Shown: piece after piece, positions 1-7,885 of the stretch
Numbering within the stretch: position 1 is the first letter of the stretch
How the letters are laid out: every line of letters starts with the position of its first letter
Source: Gemmatimonadaceae bacterium
GTDB lineage: Bacteria > Gemmatimonadota > Gemmatimonadetes > Gemmatimonadales > Gemmatimonadaceae
DNA length: 36,207 nt
Assembly (NCBI GenBank): GCA_025453745.1
Contig: JALOPS010000002.1
Coordinates: 1-36,207, forward strand
Reading direction: 5' to 3'
Notes under the pieces: generated by a model
What the model was told of the DNA's origin: nothing
The model's input: only the letters and a program-made list of their open reading frames with translations
Databases searched by the model: none
Program-made: the position numbers and the translations under genes

Positions 1-2
1 CC

Positions 3-500
3 TCGGTACAGGTGACACCGCCCGCGGCGTCGCTCGCACTCGGCTCGGCGACGCAGCTCGCCGCAACGGCGCGCGCGGCCAACGGTGCGGAGCTGACCGG
101 GCGCGCGATCACCTGGGTGAGTGGCGCGCCCACCATCGTCACTGTGTCGCCCACCGGCCTCGTGAGCGCCGTGGCACCGGGTGTCGCACTGGTGCTCGCG
201 ACGATCGATGGCGTCAGTGGCAGTGCCACCATCACGGTGCGTCGGCCCGAAGTGGCCACCGTGACCGTGTCGCCCGACGCGCCCTCGCTCATCGTCGGGC
301 AATCGCAGCAGCTCTTCGCCTCCGCGCGCGACGCGGCAGGCACGACTCTGACCGATCGCGTTGCCACGTGGTCGTCCGCCGATGAGACCATCGCCTTTGT
401 CACGAGTGCCGGCGCGGTCATTGGTGTGCGCCCCGGTTCGGCGGTGATCACGGCTACCGTGGAGGGTGTGCGTGGGACCACAGTTGTCACCGTTCGCTGA
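3..500 (+). CDS. BIG2 (bacterial Ig-like) repeat protein, C-terminal part, 5' truncated
   Basis: The reading frame is open from the first bases of the window (TCG GTA CAG ahead of the first GTG), so the gene starts upstream and only its last ~165 residues are visible. They form two tandem repeats of about 80 residues. Each carries the BIG2 pattern: V..V.VTP....L..G...QL.A.A, then a central W (ITWVSG, ATWSSA), then a 'V...G.V..V.PG.A.I.AT..G..G...ITV' tail. BIG2 repeats are known as extracellular beta-sandwich stalks of surface or secreted proteins; the functional N-terminal part is missing here, so nothing can be said about the ligand. It ends at VTVR with no C-terminal anchor. The next gene starts inside it (29-nt overlap). 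The family call is firm, the role unknown. Confidence 0.85.
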   Translation, partial: SVQVTPPAASLALGSATQLAATARAANGAELTGRAITWVSGAPTIVTVSPTGLVSAVAPGVALVLATIDGVSGSATITVRRPEVATVTVSPDAPSLIVGQSQQLFASARDAAGTTLTDRVATWSSADETIAFVTSAGAVIGVRPGSAVITATVEGVRGTTVVTVR

Positions 501-1614
501 GGCGCGCGCGATCGCGCGCGCCGGCCGATGCGTCGCGACGCTCGTCGCCGTGTGCGTCGCCGCCTCGCCGCTCCGCGCGCAGTCGCTCGTGCCCAAGCGC
601 GCGATCTCCACCGGCGCCGCGCCCGGCTGCGAGGTCGCACCCGCCACACGCCTTGCCGACGGCAAGCGCGACAACGCCGAGGCCCGCCGACTCGCGGCCG
701 CCGGACAGGAAGCCGCGCTCGCGGGTGATCAGGCGGCCGCGCGTGACGCGTTCGCGAAGGCCGCCGAGCTCAATCCCACCGACGATCGCATCGCGTACGA
801 CCTCGGTCGCGCACACGAAGAGCTCGCCGACACACTCAAGGCGGTCGCCGAGTACTGTCGCTATCTCGTGTTGTCGCCGGCGGGACGCGAAGCCGGCGAT
901 GTGCGTGAACGGCTCCCGGGACTCGTACCGCGTGGCGCGGTGCAGCGCGCGCAGGAAGTGCAGGTCGCCTTTCAGCTCGGCAGCGCACTCCTGAACGACG
1001 GACGGTACGAACAGGCCGCACGCGAGTTCGACAAGGTCGTGCGCGATGCCCCGGGCTCTGCGGAGGGCTACTTCAATCGCGGCCTCGCGCGCGCGGCGAG
1101 CGGTCGACGGACCGACGCGATCCGCGACCTCGAGGTCTATCAGGCCGCAGCACCAACGGTCGAAGAGCGTGTGTCGGTGGCGCGCGCCATCGACGTGCTG
1201 CGGCGCCCGGTGTATTCCCCTGCGGCCGCGTTTCTGCGCGGCATACTGCCCGGCTTCGGCCAGCTCTACACCGGACGCCCCTTGCTGGGCGTGCTGGCAC
1301 TCGGGTTGGTGGGCGGATCGGCGGCGCTGGGCTTCGGCGAGCAGACCACCGAACGGCAGATCGCCTACACCGATCCCAACGGCGTGGCGGCGCCGTACAC
1401 CGAGCGCTCGACGTCGCGACCGAATGCGACCACCGCTGTCGCGGTGGCCGGTGGTGTCACGGCCGTCGCGATGCTCGAGGCGCTGTTTTATGCACGGCGA
1501 TCGCAGCGCGGTGCATCGATCGTCGCGCGACGCCCGGCGGCGAGTGGTGGGCTCGGGCTTCGTGTGCATCCCACGCGCGATGGGCGCGGCGTGGCGATTG
1601 GCGTGGCGTTCTGA
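472..1614 (+). CDS. Exported TPR-repeat protein with C-terminal hydrophobic segments
   Basis: A 380-residue protein if it starts at GTG 472, which has a GGAGG ribosome-binding sequence at 461-465 with 6-nt spacing; GTG 466 and TTG 484 are alternatives. The N-terminus has a basic stretch, a hydrophobic core (VATLVAVCVAA) and an LRAQ cleavage-like site, so export is likely. Residues ~65-240 contain TPR-like helix pairs, e.g. EAALAGDQAAARDAFAKAAE and ALLNDGRYEQAAREFDKVV followed by a GYFNRGLARAASG repeat. After residue ~245 there is PGFGQLYTGRPLLGVLAL, similar to the membrane segment seen in DUF5683-type proteins, and a second hydrophobic segment (AVAVAGGVTAVAML). It ends in GVAF. TPRs usually mediate protein contacts; no enzymatic motif is visible. 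Overlap with the BIG2 gene suggests co-translation, so the two may act together at the envelope (inference). Confidence 0.8.
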   Translation: MGPQLSPFAEARAIARAGRCVATLVAVCVAASPLRAQSLVPKRAISTGAAPGCEVAPATRLADGKRDNAEARRLAAAGQEAALAGDQAAARDAFAKAAELNPTDDRIAYDLGRAHEELADTLKAVAEYCRYLVLSPAGREAGDVRERLPGLVPRGAVQRAQEVQVAFQLGSALLNDGRYEQAAREFDKVVRDAPGSAEGYFNRGLARAASGRRTDAIRDLEVYQAAAPTVEERVSVARAIDVLRRPVYSPAAAFLRGILPGFGQLYTGRPLLGVLALGLVGGSAALGFGEQTTERQIAYTDPNGVAAPYTERSTSRPNATTAVAVAGGVTAVAMLEALFYARRSQRGASIVARRPAASGGLGLRVHPTRDGRGVAIGVAF

Positions 1615-1639
1615 GCGACGGGATCTGAGCGACGCGTGC

Positions 1640-2815
1640 TCAGGTCGCCACGGCGATCGCGGGTTGATCCGCTGTTGGTACCCGCACCGCACCGAGTGCG
1701 ACGATGAGTGACGCCACGATGAGCACGGCCATGCCGACGGTGAGCGTGGTGGCGTGGGCGATGCCGCCGATGAGGGGTGGCCCGATCATGAAGCCCACGT
1801 AGCCGATCGACGAGACCGACGCGATCGCCGCTGCACGCGACACACCGCGCACCCGCGTGGCCGCGTTGTAGAGAATCGGCACGATCGTCGCGAGTCCGGC
1901 GCCCACGAGGGCAAACCCTGCCAGTGCCGCCCACGGACGGGCGATCCAGAGCACCAGCGCCATCGCCACGGCGGCGAGCAGTGGGCCCGCGACGAGGATC
2001 GAGCGTTCGGCGAAGCGCGCGCGCAGCGCATCGCCCGCGAAACGCGTGGCCGCGGTGGCGCCTGCGAAGGCGACGTACGCCAATGCCGCCTGCTCCTGGG
2101 GCGTGCGCAGTTCCTGCGCGACGTAGAGCACGCTCCAGTTGTACATCACCCCTTCGGCCATCATCCCGCTCAGAATGAGTACGCCGAGCAGCAGCAGTGT
2201 GCCGCTCGGCCAGGCGAAGTGTGCGGCCTCGTCGCTCGCTGGCGTGCGATCGGTCAGCAGCCAGCGGGCACTTGCCGCCACGAGCAGCAGCACCATCGCG
2301 CCGATGGCCGCGAGCTGCACGCGCGGCGTGACATGCGCACGCAGCAGCACGGCTGCAAGCGCGGAGCCGATCATGGCTCCGACGCTGAACATGCCATGCA
2401 GCCCGCTGACGATCGGGCGGCCCGACATCACTTCGAGCGCCGTGCCCTCGGCATTGATGGCGACATCGTACACCGACTCGCCCGCACCAAAGACCACCAT
2501 GACCGGGAGCAGCGCCCATACGCCGGGCAGTGCGAGCGAGAGCGCCAACGCGCCCGTGAACGCGGTGGCCGCAAGCACCGACGCGCGTCGCGTTCCGAGC
2601 CCACCCACCACGCGCCCCGCGAAGAAGAGCGCGGAGACCGAGCCAAGGCTCGTCGCGAGGAGCACCAGCGCGAGCACGCGTTCGTCGAGCGCGTAGTGCG
2701 CCTTCACCGATGGGACGTGCACACCCCATGCGCCGCCGACGACGCCCAAGGCGAGGAACTGCGCGCGGGTGGCCCAGCGGGCGCGGCGGAGGGTGTCGGG
2801 GGTGTGCGGGATCAC
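1640..2815 (-). CDS. MFS transporter (YbjJ/FucP-like)
   Basis: A 391-residue polytopic protein with about 12 hydrophobic segments, typical of the major facilitator superfamily; the N-terminal part (RARWATRAQFLALGVVGGAWGVHVP...) and the loop 2-3 region GRVVGGLGTRRAS resemble the YbjJ/fucose-permease branch. It probably exports or imports a small polar molecule across the inner membrane; the substrate cannot be read from sequence. I chose the GTG at 2815 because the conserved hydrophobic part begins just after it; GTG 2836 is an alternative, and longer extensions read into an Arg-rich non-membrane stretch antisense to the next gene. Neither start has a clear ribosome-binding site. It is divergent from a DeoR-type regulator 90 bp away and shares the inverted repeat 2840-2867 with it, so control of this transporter by that regulator is likely (inference). 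Its 3' end converges on the TPR gene. Confidence 0.88.
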   Translation of the reverse strand: MIPHTPDTLRRARWATRAQFLALGVVGGAWGVHVPSVKAHYALDERVLALVLLATSLGSVSALFFAGRVVGGLGTRRASVLAATAFTGALALSLALPGVWALLPVMVVFGAGESVYDVAINAEGTALEVMSGRPIVSGLHGMFSVGAMIGSALAAVLLRAHVTPRVQLAAIGAMVLLLVAASARWLLTDRTPASDEAAHFAWPSGTLLLLGVLILSGMMAEGVMYNWSVLYVAQELRTPQEQAALAYVAFAGATAATRFAGDALRARFAERSILVAGPLLAAVAMALVLWIARPWAALAGFALVGAGLATIVPILYNAATRVRGVSRAAAIASVSSIGYVGFMIGPPLIGGIAHATTLTVGMAVLIVASLIVALGAVRVPTADQPAIAVAT

Positions 2816-2839
2816 GGGAGTAGAGTGCGGTGGCACAAT

Positions 2840-2867
2840 CTTGCACACTTCCGCATATTCGTGCAAG
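2840..2867. promoter_or_regulatory. Inverted repeat between MFS and deoR-type genes; candidate operator or overlapping divergent promoters
   Basis: CTTGCAC (2840-2846) and GTGCAAG (2861-2867) are perfect 7-bp arms around a 14-bp spacer, in the only gap between the divergent MFS and DeoR-family genes. Arm centres are 21 bp apart, two helical turns. The same bases can be read as two overlapping divergent promoters: TTGCAC-18 nt-AAGTTA on plus and TTGCAC-18 nt-AAGATT on minus. Either way this is the likely control point for both genes. Confidence 0.6.
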
Positions 2868-2904
2868 TTACCGCGCGCTGCTCCTTCATTTACCACCGCG
2901 CCAC

Positions 2905-3714
2905 ATGTCCTCCGCCGCCGACTCCGCGACCGCTGGCAGCCACCCCGGCGACGACGCACCGCGCTTCGCCGAGGAGCGCCAGGCACGCATCGCCGCCACG
3001 CTGCGCGAGCAGGGACGCGTCGAGGTCGCCGCGCTGGCCGCCGAGTACGGTTGCTCGGACGACACCATCCGGCGCGACCTCCGCGTGCTGGCCGCGCGCG
3101 GTCTCGTGCAGAAGACGCACGGCGGTGCCGTGGCCGTGCAGACGCTCGCCCTCCCCGTGGGCGCGCGCGTGGAAGTCCGCGCGGCGTCCAAGCGGGCGAT
3201 TGCGCGCGAGGCGGGCCGGCGCGTGCAGCCGCACGAGTCGCTCTTCATCGATGGGGGCAGCACTGCCCTCGCCCTCGCGCAGTGGCTCGCGGGTCCCGAT
3301 GCGCCGCGGCCGCTGACCGTCATCACGCCTGCGTTCGATGTTGCGGCGCTCTTCGTCGGCGCGCCCGACGTGCAGCTCGTCATTGCCGGCGGCACCTGGT
3401 CGCCGGAGAATCGCGAGTGTTTTGGCGAGCAGGCCGTCGCGACGATCCGCGCGCATCGTGCCGACTGGGCCTTTCTGGGTGCGTGCGCGGTGCATCGCCG
3501 CGCGGGGATCACCTCGACGTTCGCCGGCGATGCGCAGGTGAAGCGGGCGATGATCGACGCGGCGGCCACGCGTGTGGTCCTCGTCGATGCATCCAAGCAC
3601 GATGTCGTCGCACCGCATGCCGTCGCCGACCTCTCGGCGATCGATCTCGTCATCTCGGACGCGGCACCACGCTGGCTCGTAGAGGCGGTGGGCGAAGTGG
3701 TGCAGACCACGTAG
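2905..3714 (+). CDS. DeoR/GlpR-family transcriptional regulator
   Basis: A 269-residue protein with both DeoR-family domains. The N-terminal winged helix lies at about residues 20-75: ERQARIAATLREQGRVEV, then AALAAEYGCSDDTIRRDLRVL with the family's diagnostic recognition helix (DTIRRDL), then ARGLVQKTHGGAV. The C-terminal DeoRC sugar-phosphate sensing domain follows, with the DGGSTALALAQWL loop and later AGGTWSPENRECFGEQA. Such proteins usually repress a neighbouring sugar or nucleoside gene until a phosphorylated metabolite binds. ATG 2905 is chosen because the family begins close to the helix-turn-helix; a GTG at 2830 would add 25 residues translated from the operator region. The only obvious target is the divergent MFS gene, so it is probably a local repressor of that transporter (inference). 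The effector is unknown. Confidence 0.9.
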   Translation: MSSAADSATAGSHPGDDAPRFAEERQARIAATLREQGRVEVAALAAEYGCSDDTIRRDLRVLAARGLVQKTHGGAVAVQTLALPVGARVEVRAASKRAIAREAGRRVQPHESLFIDGGSTALALAQWLAGPDAPRPLTVITPAFDVAALFVGAPDVQLVIAGGTWSPENRECFGEQAVATIRAHRADWAFLGACAVHRRAGITSTFAGDAQVKRAMIDAAATRVVLVDASKHDVVAPHAVADLSAIDLVISDAAPRWLVEAVGEVVQTT

Positions 3715-3806
3715 CACGCGCGTGACGCGCATCACGACGCGTCGGCGTCGGATGCGCGATCATTCGGTTGTTCATGGGTTTGCTCGACCTCTCGACGCGT
3801 CTTCAC

Positions 3807-4526
3807 ATGCCGTACTTCCACTCTCGCGGCCGTCGCCGCGCTGTCGTCGCGGCATGCGCCGCGCTCATGATGGGTGCGTGCTCGCTGGCCGCGCAGTCCG
3901 CGCCGCCCGCCATCGAAGGCGTACTGCTCAAGCAGACGTACGGCACCGGCGTCGGCGGCGCGATGACGCTCGAGTACGCGCCGCATGTGCTCTTTGCCGA
4001 CGGATCGATCACGAGCGACCTGCGGGACGTGGCGACGACACCCGCAGAGTTCGCGGCGTGGCGCGGTCGCGATCCGTCGAAGTGGGGGACGGCGCGCATC
4101 ACCGGCGAAACGGTCGAGGTCCGGTGGCATGGTGGACCCACCGAGACGTGGAAGAAGATGTTTCGCGCACGTCCTGCCGACACGACGCTGCAGCTCGAGG
4201 GGCGCTATCGCGACATGGGCGGCACGGGCAACACGGCGCTCGGCGGCTCCGCAATGGTTGCGGTGTGGAGTGATTACACCTTCGGCAGCGGCAACAGCTA
4301 CGAGCGCGGCGGGGGCGCGGGCGCGACCACTTCGGGGGGCGGCGGCTCAGTGGTGACCTCGAGCCAACGCGGTGCGCAGCGCGGTACGTACTGTGTCGAT
4401 CGCTGGACGATCACCTTCACCGGCGCCGACGGCAGCACGCAGCGCGCCTGGTTCTATCGCTTTCCCGATGATGACCGCGTCATCGGGATTGGTGGGGGGA
4501 CGTACCTCAAGCGGCGGCAGCGGTAG
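3807..4526 (+). CDS. Exported protein of unknown function
   Basis: A 239-residue protein I do not recognise. The N-terminus is a convincing export signal: HSRGRRR followed by AVVAACAALMMGA and cleavage probably after LAAQ. An MGAC tetrapeptide could be a weak lipobox, so lipidation cannot be excluded. The mature part begins with PPAIEGVLLKQTYGTGVGGAMTLEY, has a WRGRDPSKWGTARITGETVEVRW segment rich in alternating polar/hydrophobic residues (probably beta-strands), a Gly/Ser-rich low-complexity stretch (GGGAGATTSGGGG) at ~170-190, and ends RVIGIGGGTYLKRRQR. A single TYCVDRW segment precedes the last strands. ATG 3774 is an upstream alternative start. It lies 92 bp after the DeoR gene on the same strand with no visible link to it. 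Confidence 0.7.
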   Translation: MPYFHSRGRRRAVVAACAALMMGACSLAAQSAPPAIEGVLLKQTYGTGVGGAMTLEYAPHVLFADGSITSDLRDVATTPAEFAAWRGRDPSKWGTARITGETVEVRWHGGPTETWKKMFRARPADTTLQLEGRYRDMGGTGNTALGGSAMVAVWSDYTFGSGNSYERGGGAGATTSGGGGSVVTSSQRGAQRGTYCVDRWTITFTGADGSTQRAWFYRFPDDDRVIGIGGGTYLKRRQR

Positions 4527-4767
4527 GGGCAACGCGAAGCGCCGCCGGAGTTGTGCGCGGGGGCGCGGTGCTCCCGTGGCGGCGCGCGTGGGTGTCGCTG
4601 CGTGTTGCACCCCCAATGGCAGGCTCCCAACCAGCGCCCTGTGACGGCCCGGTGCGCTGTGAGCCCCCCTCCAGGCCGTGGTGAGTGATCACTCGCGATC
4701 GCGCGAGGCGCGCCGGGACACGCCTCTGCCCATCCGCCCGTCTGCTTGCGGCCCCGCTGCTGGCTTG

Positions 4768-4813
4768 AGTTCCGTTTACCGAATAAACGGAACTACTGGC
4801 GCTCGGTAGTTCC
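4768..4813. promoter_or_regulatory. Three-half-site palindromic operator upstream of Fic gene 1
   Basis: AGTTCCGTTTA (4768-4778) and TAAACGGAACT (4784-4794) are perfect 11-bp inverted arms around 5 bp. The right arm overlaps a second perfect inverted repeat: GGAACTAC (4789-4796) pairs with GTAGTTCC (4806-4813) across 9 bp. So three GTTCC/GGAAC half-sites stand in a row, and two mutually exclusive hairpins are possible. The AT content is unusual for this GC-rich sequence. The remainder of the 318-bp gap 4527-4844 contains no gene; only a perfect 12-bp palindrome (4683-4694) stands out. Confidence 0.65.
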
Positions 4814-4844
4814 ACTTGGCGCCGGTCATGCATGGCGCCCGGCA

Positions 4845-6089
4845 GTGTCCCCGACGCTCCCCTCGAGCGTATCCAATGCCCGGCCGCACCTTCTCGCGCA
4901 TCTGGCCTCGGACCCCACCCGCAACGCCCCGCCGCGTCATCGACGGGCGTGCCGCTACGCCACCTACCTGCCGGACCTGCTCACCACCCTGCCACTTCAG
5001 CTCGACAGCGGACTCGCCGCATTGGTGTCTGAAGCCGAGCGATCGCTCAGGAACTTGAATGACGAGGGAGGACACGCGCGCGCGCCCCTCGCCCGGCTGC
5101 TGCTGCGGACCGAGTCCATCGCGTCATCCAAGCTGGAGGGACTGCAGGCCAGCGTGCGCGACCTCGCCCAGGCGGAAGCGAGCGCGCACTGGGGAATCAC
5201 GCCGGGACCCATCGCGCTTGAAGTGCTCGCAAACATCGAGGCGATGGTGCTGGCGGTGGAGACGACGGCGACGGCCAATCGGTTCGGCGAGATGGAGTTG
5301 CTGTCCATTCATCAACGACTCCTCGAACGCACACCATTGCGGCACATCGCGGATCGACTTCGTACGGGACAGAACTGGATCGGCCGGAACGACGACACAC
5401 CATGCGGCGCCGACTGTGTTCCGCCACCACCCGAGGACCTGCCGCGACTCCTCGTGGACCTCTTTGCGGCGATCAATGACGACGGCCATTCACCACTCGT
5501 GCAGGCAGCGTTGGTGCACGCGCAATTCGAGACGATTCACCCGTTTGATGACGGCAATGGACGCACCGGACGCGCCCTCGTGCATGTGCTGCTCCGGCGC
5601 CGCGGCCTGGCGCCGCGCTTCGTGCCGCCGATCAGCGTCGTCTTTGCCGGCGCACGCGACCAGTACATCTCGGCGCTGACACGTTTCCGGGAAGCAGGAT
5701 CCGACGGTGTGGCGCACTGGCTCGAGCATTTCGCCACGGCGACCCTGCGCGCCGCTCGTCTCGCGCACGACTACGTCCATGCCGTCCGCGCACTCCAGGA
5801 CCGCTGGCGTGTTCGCGTGCGCAATCAGGCACACGTACCGCGGTCGGATGCGGCCGCATGGGCGCTCATCGATCTGCTCCCTGCGCACCCGATGCTCTCT
5901 GCGCAGGTCGCCACGGCCATCACCGAGCGCGCGAAGAGCCGCGTCTACGAGGGGCTGGAACAGCTGGTGACCGCGGGCGTGCTGCTTCCGCTCTCGGCCG
6001 GACAGCGCAACCGGTGGTGGGAAGCAGAGGGGCTGCTCGATCTCATCGCGCGGCTCGAGATCGGGGAGTCTCCGGCAACGGAGGGGTGA
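4845..6089 (+). CDS. Fic-domain protein with C-terminal winged helix (likely AMP-transferase), copy 1
   Basis: A 414-residue Fic enzyme of the COG3177 type. The catalytic loop HPFDDGNGRTGR is complete, with the histidine at residue 232, so nucleotidyl (usually AMP) transfer to a hydroxyl side chain is predicted. The self-inhibitory helix [S/T]xxxE[G/N] is present N-terminal to the core as S94-S-K-L-E98-G, so this is a class II Fic that needs relief of inhibition. The N-terminal YATYLPDLLTTLPLQL segment matches the usual 'YxxFxPxxLP' entry of the family. Residues after ~320 (AWALIDLLPAHPMLSAQVATAI...VYEGLEQLVTAGVLLPL) form a C-terminal winged helix. Start: the frame is open from TTG 4746, but the strong palindrome 4768-4813 lies inside that extension, so GTG 4845 is preferred; no good ribosome-binding site marks either. 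No antitoxin gene is adjacent. The target is unknown; the winged helix may bind the upstream palindrome (inference). Confidence 0.88.
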   Translation: MSPTLPSSVSNARPHLLAHLASDPTRNAPPRHRRACRYATYLPDLLTTLPLQLDSGLAALVSEAERSLRNLNDEGGHARAPLARLLLRTESIASSKLEGLQASVRDLAQAEASAHWGITPGPIALEVLANIEAMVLAVETTATANRFGEMELLSIHQRLLERTPLRHIADRLRTGQNWIGRNDDTPCGADCVPPPPEDLPRLLVDLFAAINDDGHSPLVQAALVHAQFETIHPFDDGNGRTGRALVHVLLRRRGLAPRFVPPISVVFAGARDQYISALTRFREAGSDGVAHWLEHFATATLRAARLAHDYVHAVRALQDRWRVRVRNQAHVPRSDAAAWALIDLLPAHPMLSAQVATAITERAKSRVYEGLEQLVTAGVLLPLSAGQRNRWWEAEGLLDLIARLEIGESPATEG

Positions 6090-6135
6090 CCGCTCGGCCA
6101 CCTCACCGTCCGCGCGCCGGCACCGCCACAGCCAC

Positions 6136-6161
6136 TTAACGCGCCGGGCATCGCGGCGTCT
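6136..6161 (+). promoter_or_regulatory. Candidate ECF-sigma promoter (TTAAC-N16-CGTCT) of the 6221 gene
   Basis: TTAAC at 6136-6140, a 16-nt spacer, CGTCT at 6157-6161, then GCCGGGGAGA. This matches the known ECF layout (AAC-type -35, 16-17 nt, CGTC-type -10). The same elements with the same spacer recur at 7886-7911 ahead of another small exported protein. The coding start lies 60 nt downstream. Confidence 0.6.
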
Positions 6162-6220
6162 GCCGGGGAGAGCGATGCAGCACCTGCCTCGCCGACCGAC
6201 CACTTTCCGGAGTATTCCAC

Positions 6221-6610
6221 ATGCGACCCACGACCCTGCTCTGCGCGGCCCTGGCCGCGCTCTCCCTCGCCGCCACCGCGCAGGCACAGCCGCCGCGCGC
6301 CGGCCGCCCGATCGATCGCGAAGCCGCGCGCGAGCGCATCGCCGAGCGGCGCGCGCAGTGGCAGAACCTCACACCCGAGCAGCGCGAGGCCAAGAAGACG
6401 GAACTCAAGGCGCGCCGCGAAGCGCACCTCGAGAAGCTCGGACCGGCCATGCGCACGTGGGTCGACGCGCGCAACGCGCAGGTGCGGTCGACGGCCGAAC
6501 AGGTGAAGGCGGGCACCCTCACGCGGGAGCAGGCGCGCACCGCGCTGCGCGACTGGATGACCGCCAACCCGCGGCCGGCCAACGCGCGCGCGAACGACGG
6601 CACGCCGTAG
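6221..6610 (+). CDS. Small exported helical protein, Spy/CpxP-like in composition
   Basis: A 129-residue protein starting at an ATG with a GGAG ribosome-binding sequence at 6209-6212. The first ~22 residues are a clear signal peptide (LLCAALAALSLAATAQAQ). The mature part is highly charged and helical: DREAARERIAERRAQWQ, then an LTPEQREAKKTEL stretch, then LTREQARTALRDWM. The 'LTxEQ' start of an Arg/Glu-rich helix recalls LTxxQ-type periplasmic proteins such as Spy and CpxP, which are envelope-stress chaperones, but there is only a loose match and no second canonical motif. It is preceded by a candidate ECF-type promoter, which would suit an envelope-stress function (inference). Its stop codon overlaps the start of the next gene by one base, so the two are translationally coupled. 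Confidence 0.8.
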   Translation: MRPTTLLCAALAALSLAATAQAQPPRAGRPIDREAARERIAERRAQWQNLTPEQREAKKTELKARREAHLEKLGPAMRTWVDARNAQVRSTAEQVKAGTLTREQARTALRDWMTANPRPANARANDGTP

Positions 6611-7875
6611 TGCTGGCGCACGACTCGACGCATCACCGCACCGCGCGACGCTGGCGTCGTGCGGTGTTCGCGTGTGCAGGATTCGCGGCGTGGCCGGTCG
6701 TGACGCACGCCCAGCGCACGCCGCCGGCGACGCTGCGCGATAGCGCCGAGGCACTGCTCGCCGACAGTCTGCTCGATGCGGCACTCGATGGGACGCTGCT
6801 CCTGCCACGTCATCGCGTGAGCGCGCGGGCGACGCTCCGGCAGTACGACTTTGCCGGAGCCCGGGTACAAGAGCAGGCCGCGCCACTCACGTATGCGTTC
6901 GATGGTGCGCGGCTCGCCGTGCGCATCAGCGGCACTCCCGTCGCACTCTCTGCGCCCAGCGGATCATTGAGTGGCGCCTCGCCCGTGCGCGGTCGGATGT
7001 CGCTGCGCGTCGGCGTGGGCGACACCCTCGAGGTGTACGGTCAGACGGCGAGCGCACCGGGTGCGCTCTCGAGCAGCGAGACCGCCGCGCTCGGTGGCAT
7101 CACCACGAGTACGGTCGATCTCGAATCGATCCTCCTCGGCACCACCTCCGCGATGGGTGCGCGCGCCGTCGCCGGGCTGCCCCTCGGTACCACCACACTC
7201 GGCGTGTGGCTGGGCGCGGAAGTACAACCACGTCCGACGGGAGAGACGCCGGTGTTCTGGCGCGGGCGCACGCTCTCGGTCGGTACATCGCTCGCCGGTG
7301 ACCTGGGAGCAGCCCGCATGAGCGCACGCGCCGAATGGTCGCGCAGTTGGGCCGACTCACTCGACGGACGCAATCTCTTTCCCGGAGGCGGCGCCCTCTC
7401 GCTCTCGGCGATGCTCGACGGCCCGATCGGCGACGGCACCACGACCTCCGGGTCGCTCAGCGTGTTCTTCACGCGACCGTTTGCCAACGATCGCGCCGAT
7501 CAGCCCAATCGCCTCACGCCGCAGGGACAGTTCTGGGGCGCAAGCGGCGAGCTGTATGCGTCGCGCGGTCGCGTCGCGTTCATCCCGTCGGTGTCGCTGA
7601 TTCGCGAGTCCAGCACGGTCGCGATCGGCACGCCGCAGCTCCCGGTGCAACTGTCGTCGAGCGCCTGGACCGCGTCGGCCGGCGGCGCGGTGGATCTCTC
7701 GTTGGGGCGCCACCTGTCCGTCACACCCGAAGCGGGCGTCGCCTGGGGGTCGGTGGCGTCCAGCACATCGACCGTCGTGCGCACGCGACGGGGGCGTGCC
7801 GTCACGATTCCGCGAGGCGTCGACGATCCGCTGCGCGGCGCGTGGGTGGGCGTGACGATGACGACGCGCTGGTGA
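6610..7875 (+). CDS. Exported, probably outer-membrane beta-barrel protein
   Basis: A 421-residue protein starting at GTG 6610, whose G is the last base of the preceding TAG stop; this coupling decides the start over much longer open extensions. The N-terminus has a basic n-region (HHRTARRWRR), a hydrophobic core and a THAQ cleavage-like site. The mature region opens with ~40 residues of helical or linker sequence and then consists of alternating Gly/Ser/Thr-rich amphipathic segments (RMSLRVGVGDTLEVYGQT, GTTTLGVWLGAEVQ, GGAVDLSLGRHLSVTPEAGVAWG). It ends in TMTTRW; a C-terminal aromatic residue after alternating residues is the usual BAM recognition signature. I do not recognise a specific family. 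Together with the 6221 gene it forms a two-gene unit behind the candidate ECF promoter. Confidence 0.75.
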   Translation: MLAHDSTHHRTARRWRRAVFACAGFAAWPVVTHAQRTPPATLRDSAEALLADSLLDAALDGTLLLPRHRVSARATLRQYDFAGARVQEQAAPLTYAFDGARLAVRISGTPVALSAPSGSLSGASPVRGRMSLRVGVGDTLEVYGQTASAPGALSSSETAALGGITTSTVDLESILLGTTSAMGARAVAGLPLGTTTLGVWLGAEVQPRPTGETPVFWRGRTLSVGTSLAGDLGAARMSARAEWSRSWADSLDGRNLFPGGGALSLSAMLDGPIGDGTTTSGSLSVFFTRPFANDRADQPNRLTPQGQFWGASGELYASRGRVAFIPSVSLIRESSTVAIGTPQLPVQLSSSAWTASAGGAVDLSLGRHLSVTPEAGVAWGSVASSTSTVVRTRRGRAVTIPRGVDDPLRGAWVGVTMTTRW

Positions 7876-7885
7876 ACGCGCGCGG

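Noticed and set aside
1625-1643. CTGAGC-7 nt-GCTCAG hairpin between convergent TPR and MFS genes as a terminator
   Set aside because: Stem of only 6 bp, overlaps the MFS stop, and no T-run on either side.
3718-3730. GCGCG-TGA-CGCGC hairpin after the DeoR-type gene as a terminator
   Set aside because: Short stem, tight loop and no T-run; common in such GC-rich sequence.
4683-4703. GAGTGATCACTC palindrome followed by CGCGATCGCG
   Set aside because: Perfect but isolated; no partner gene or second copy supports a function, and such strings are frequent in GC-rich DNA.
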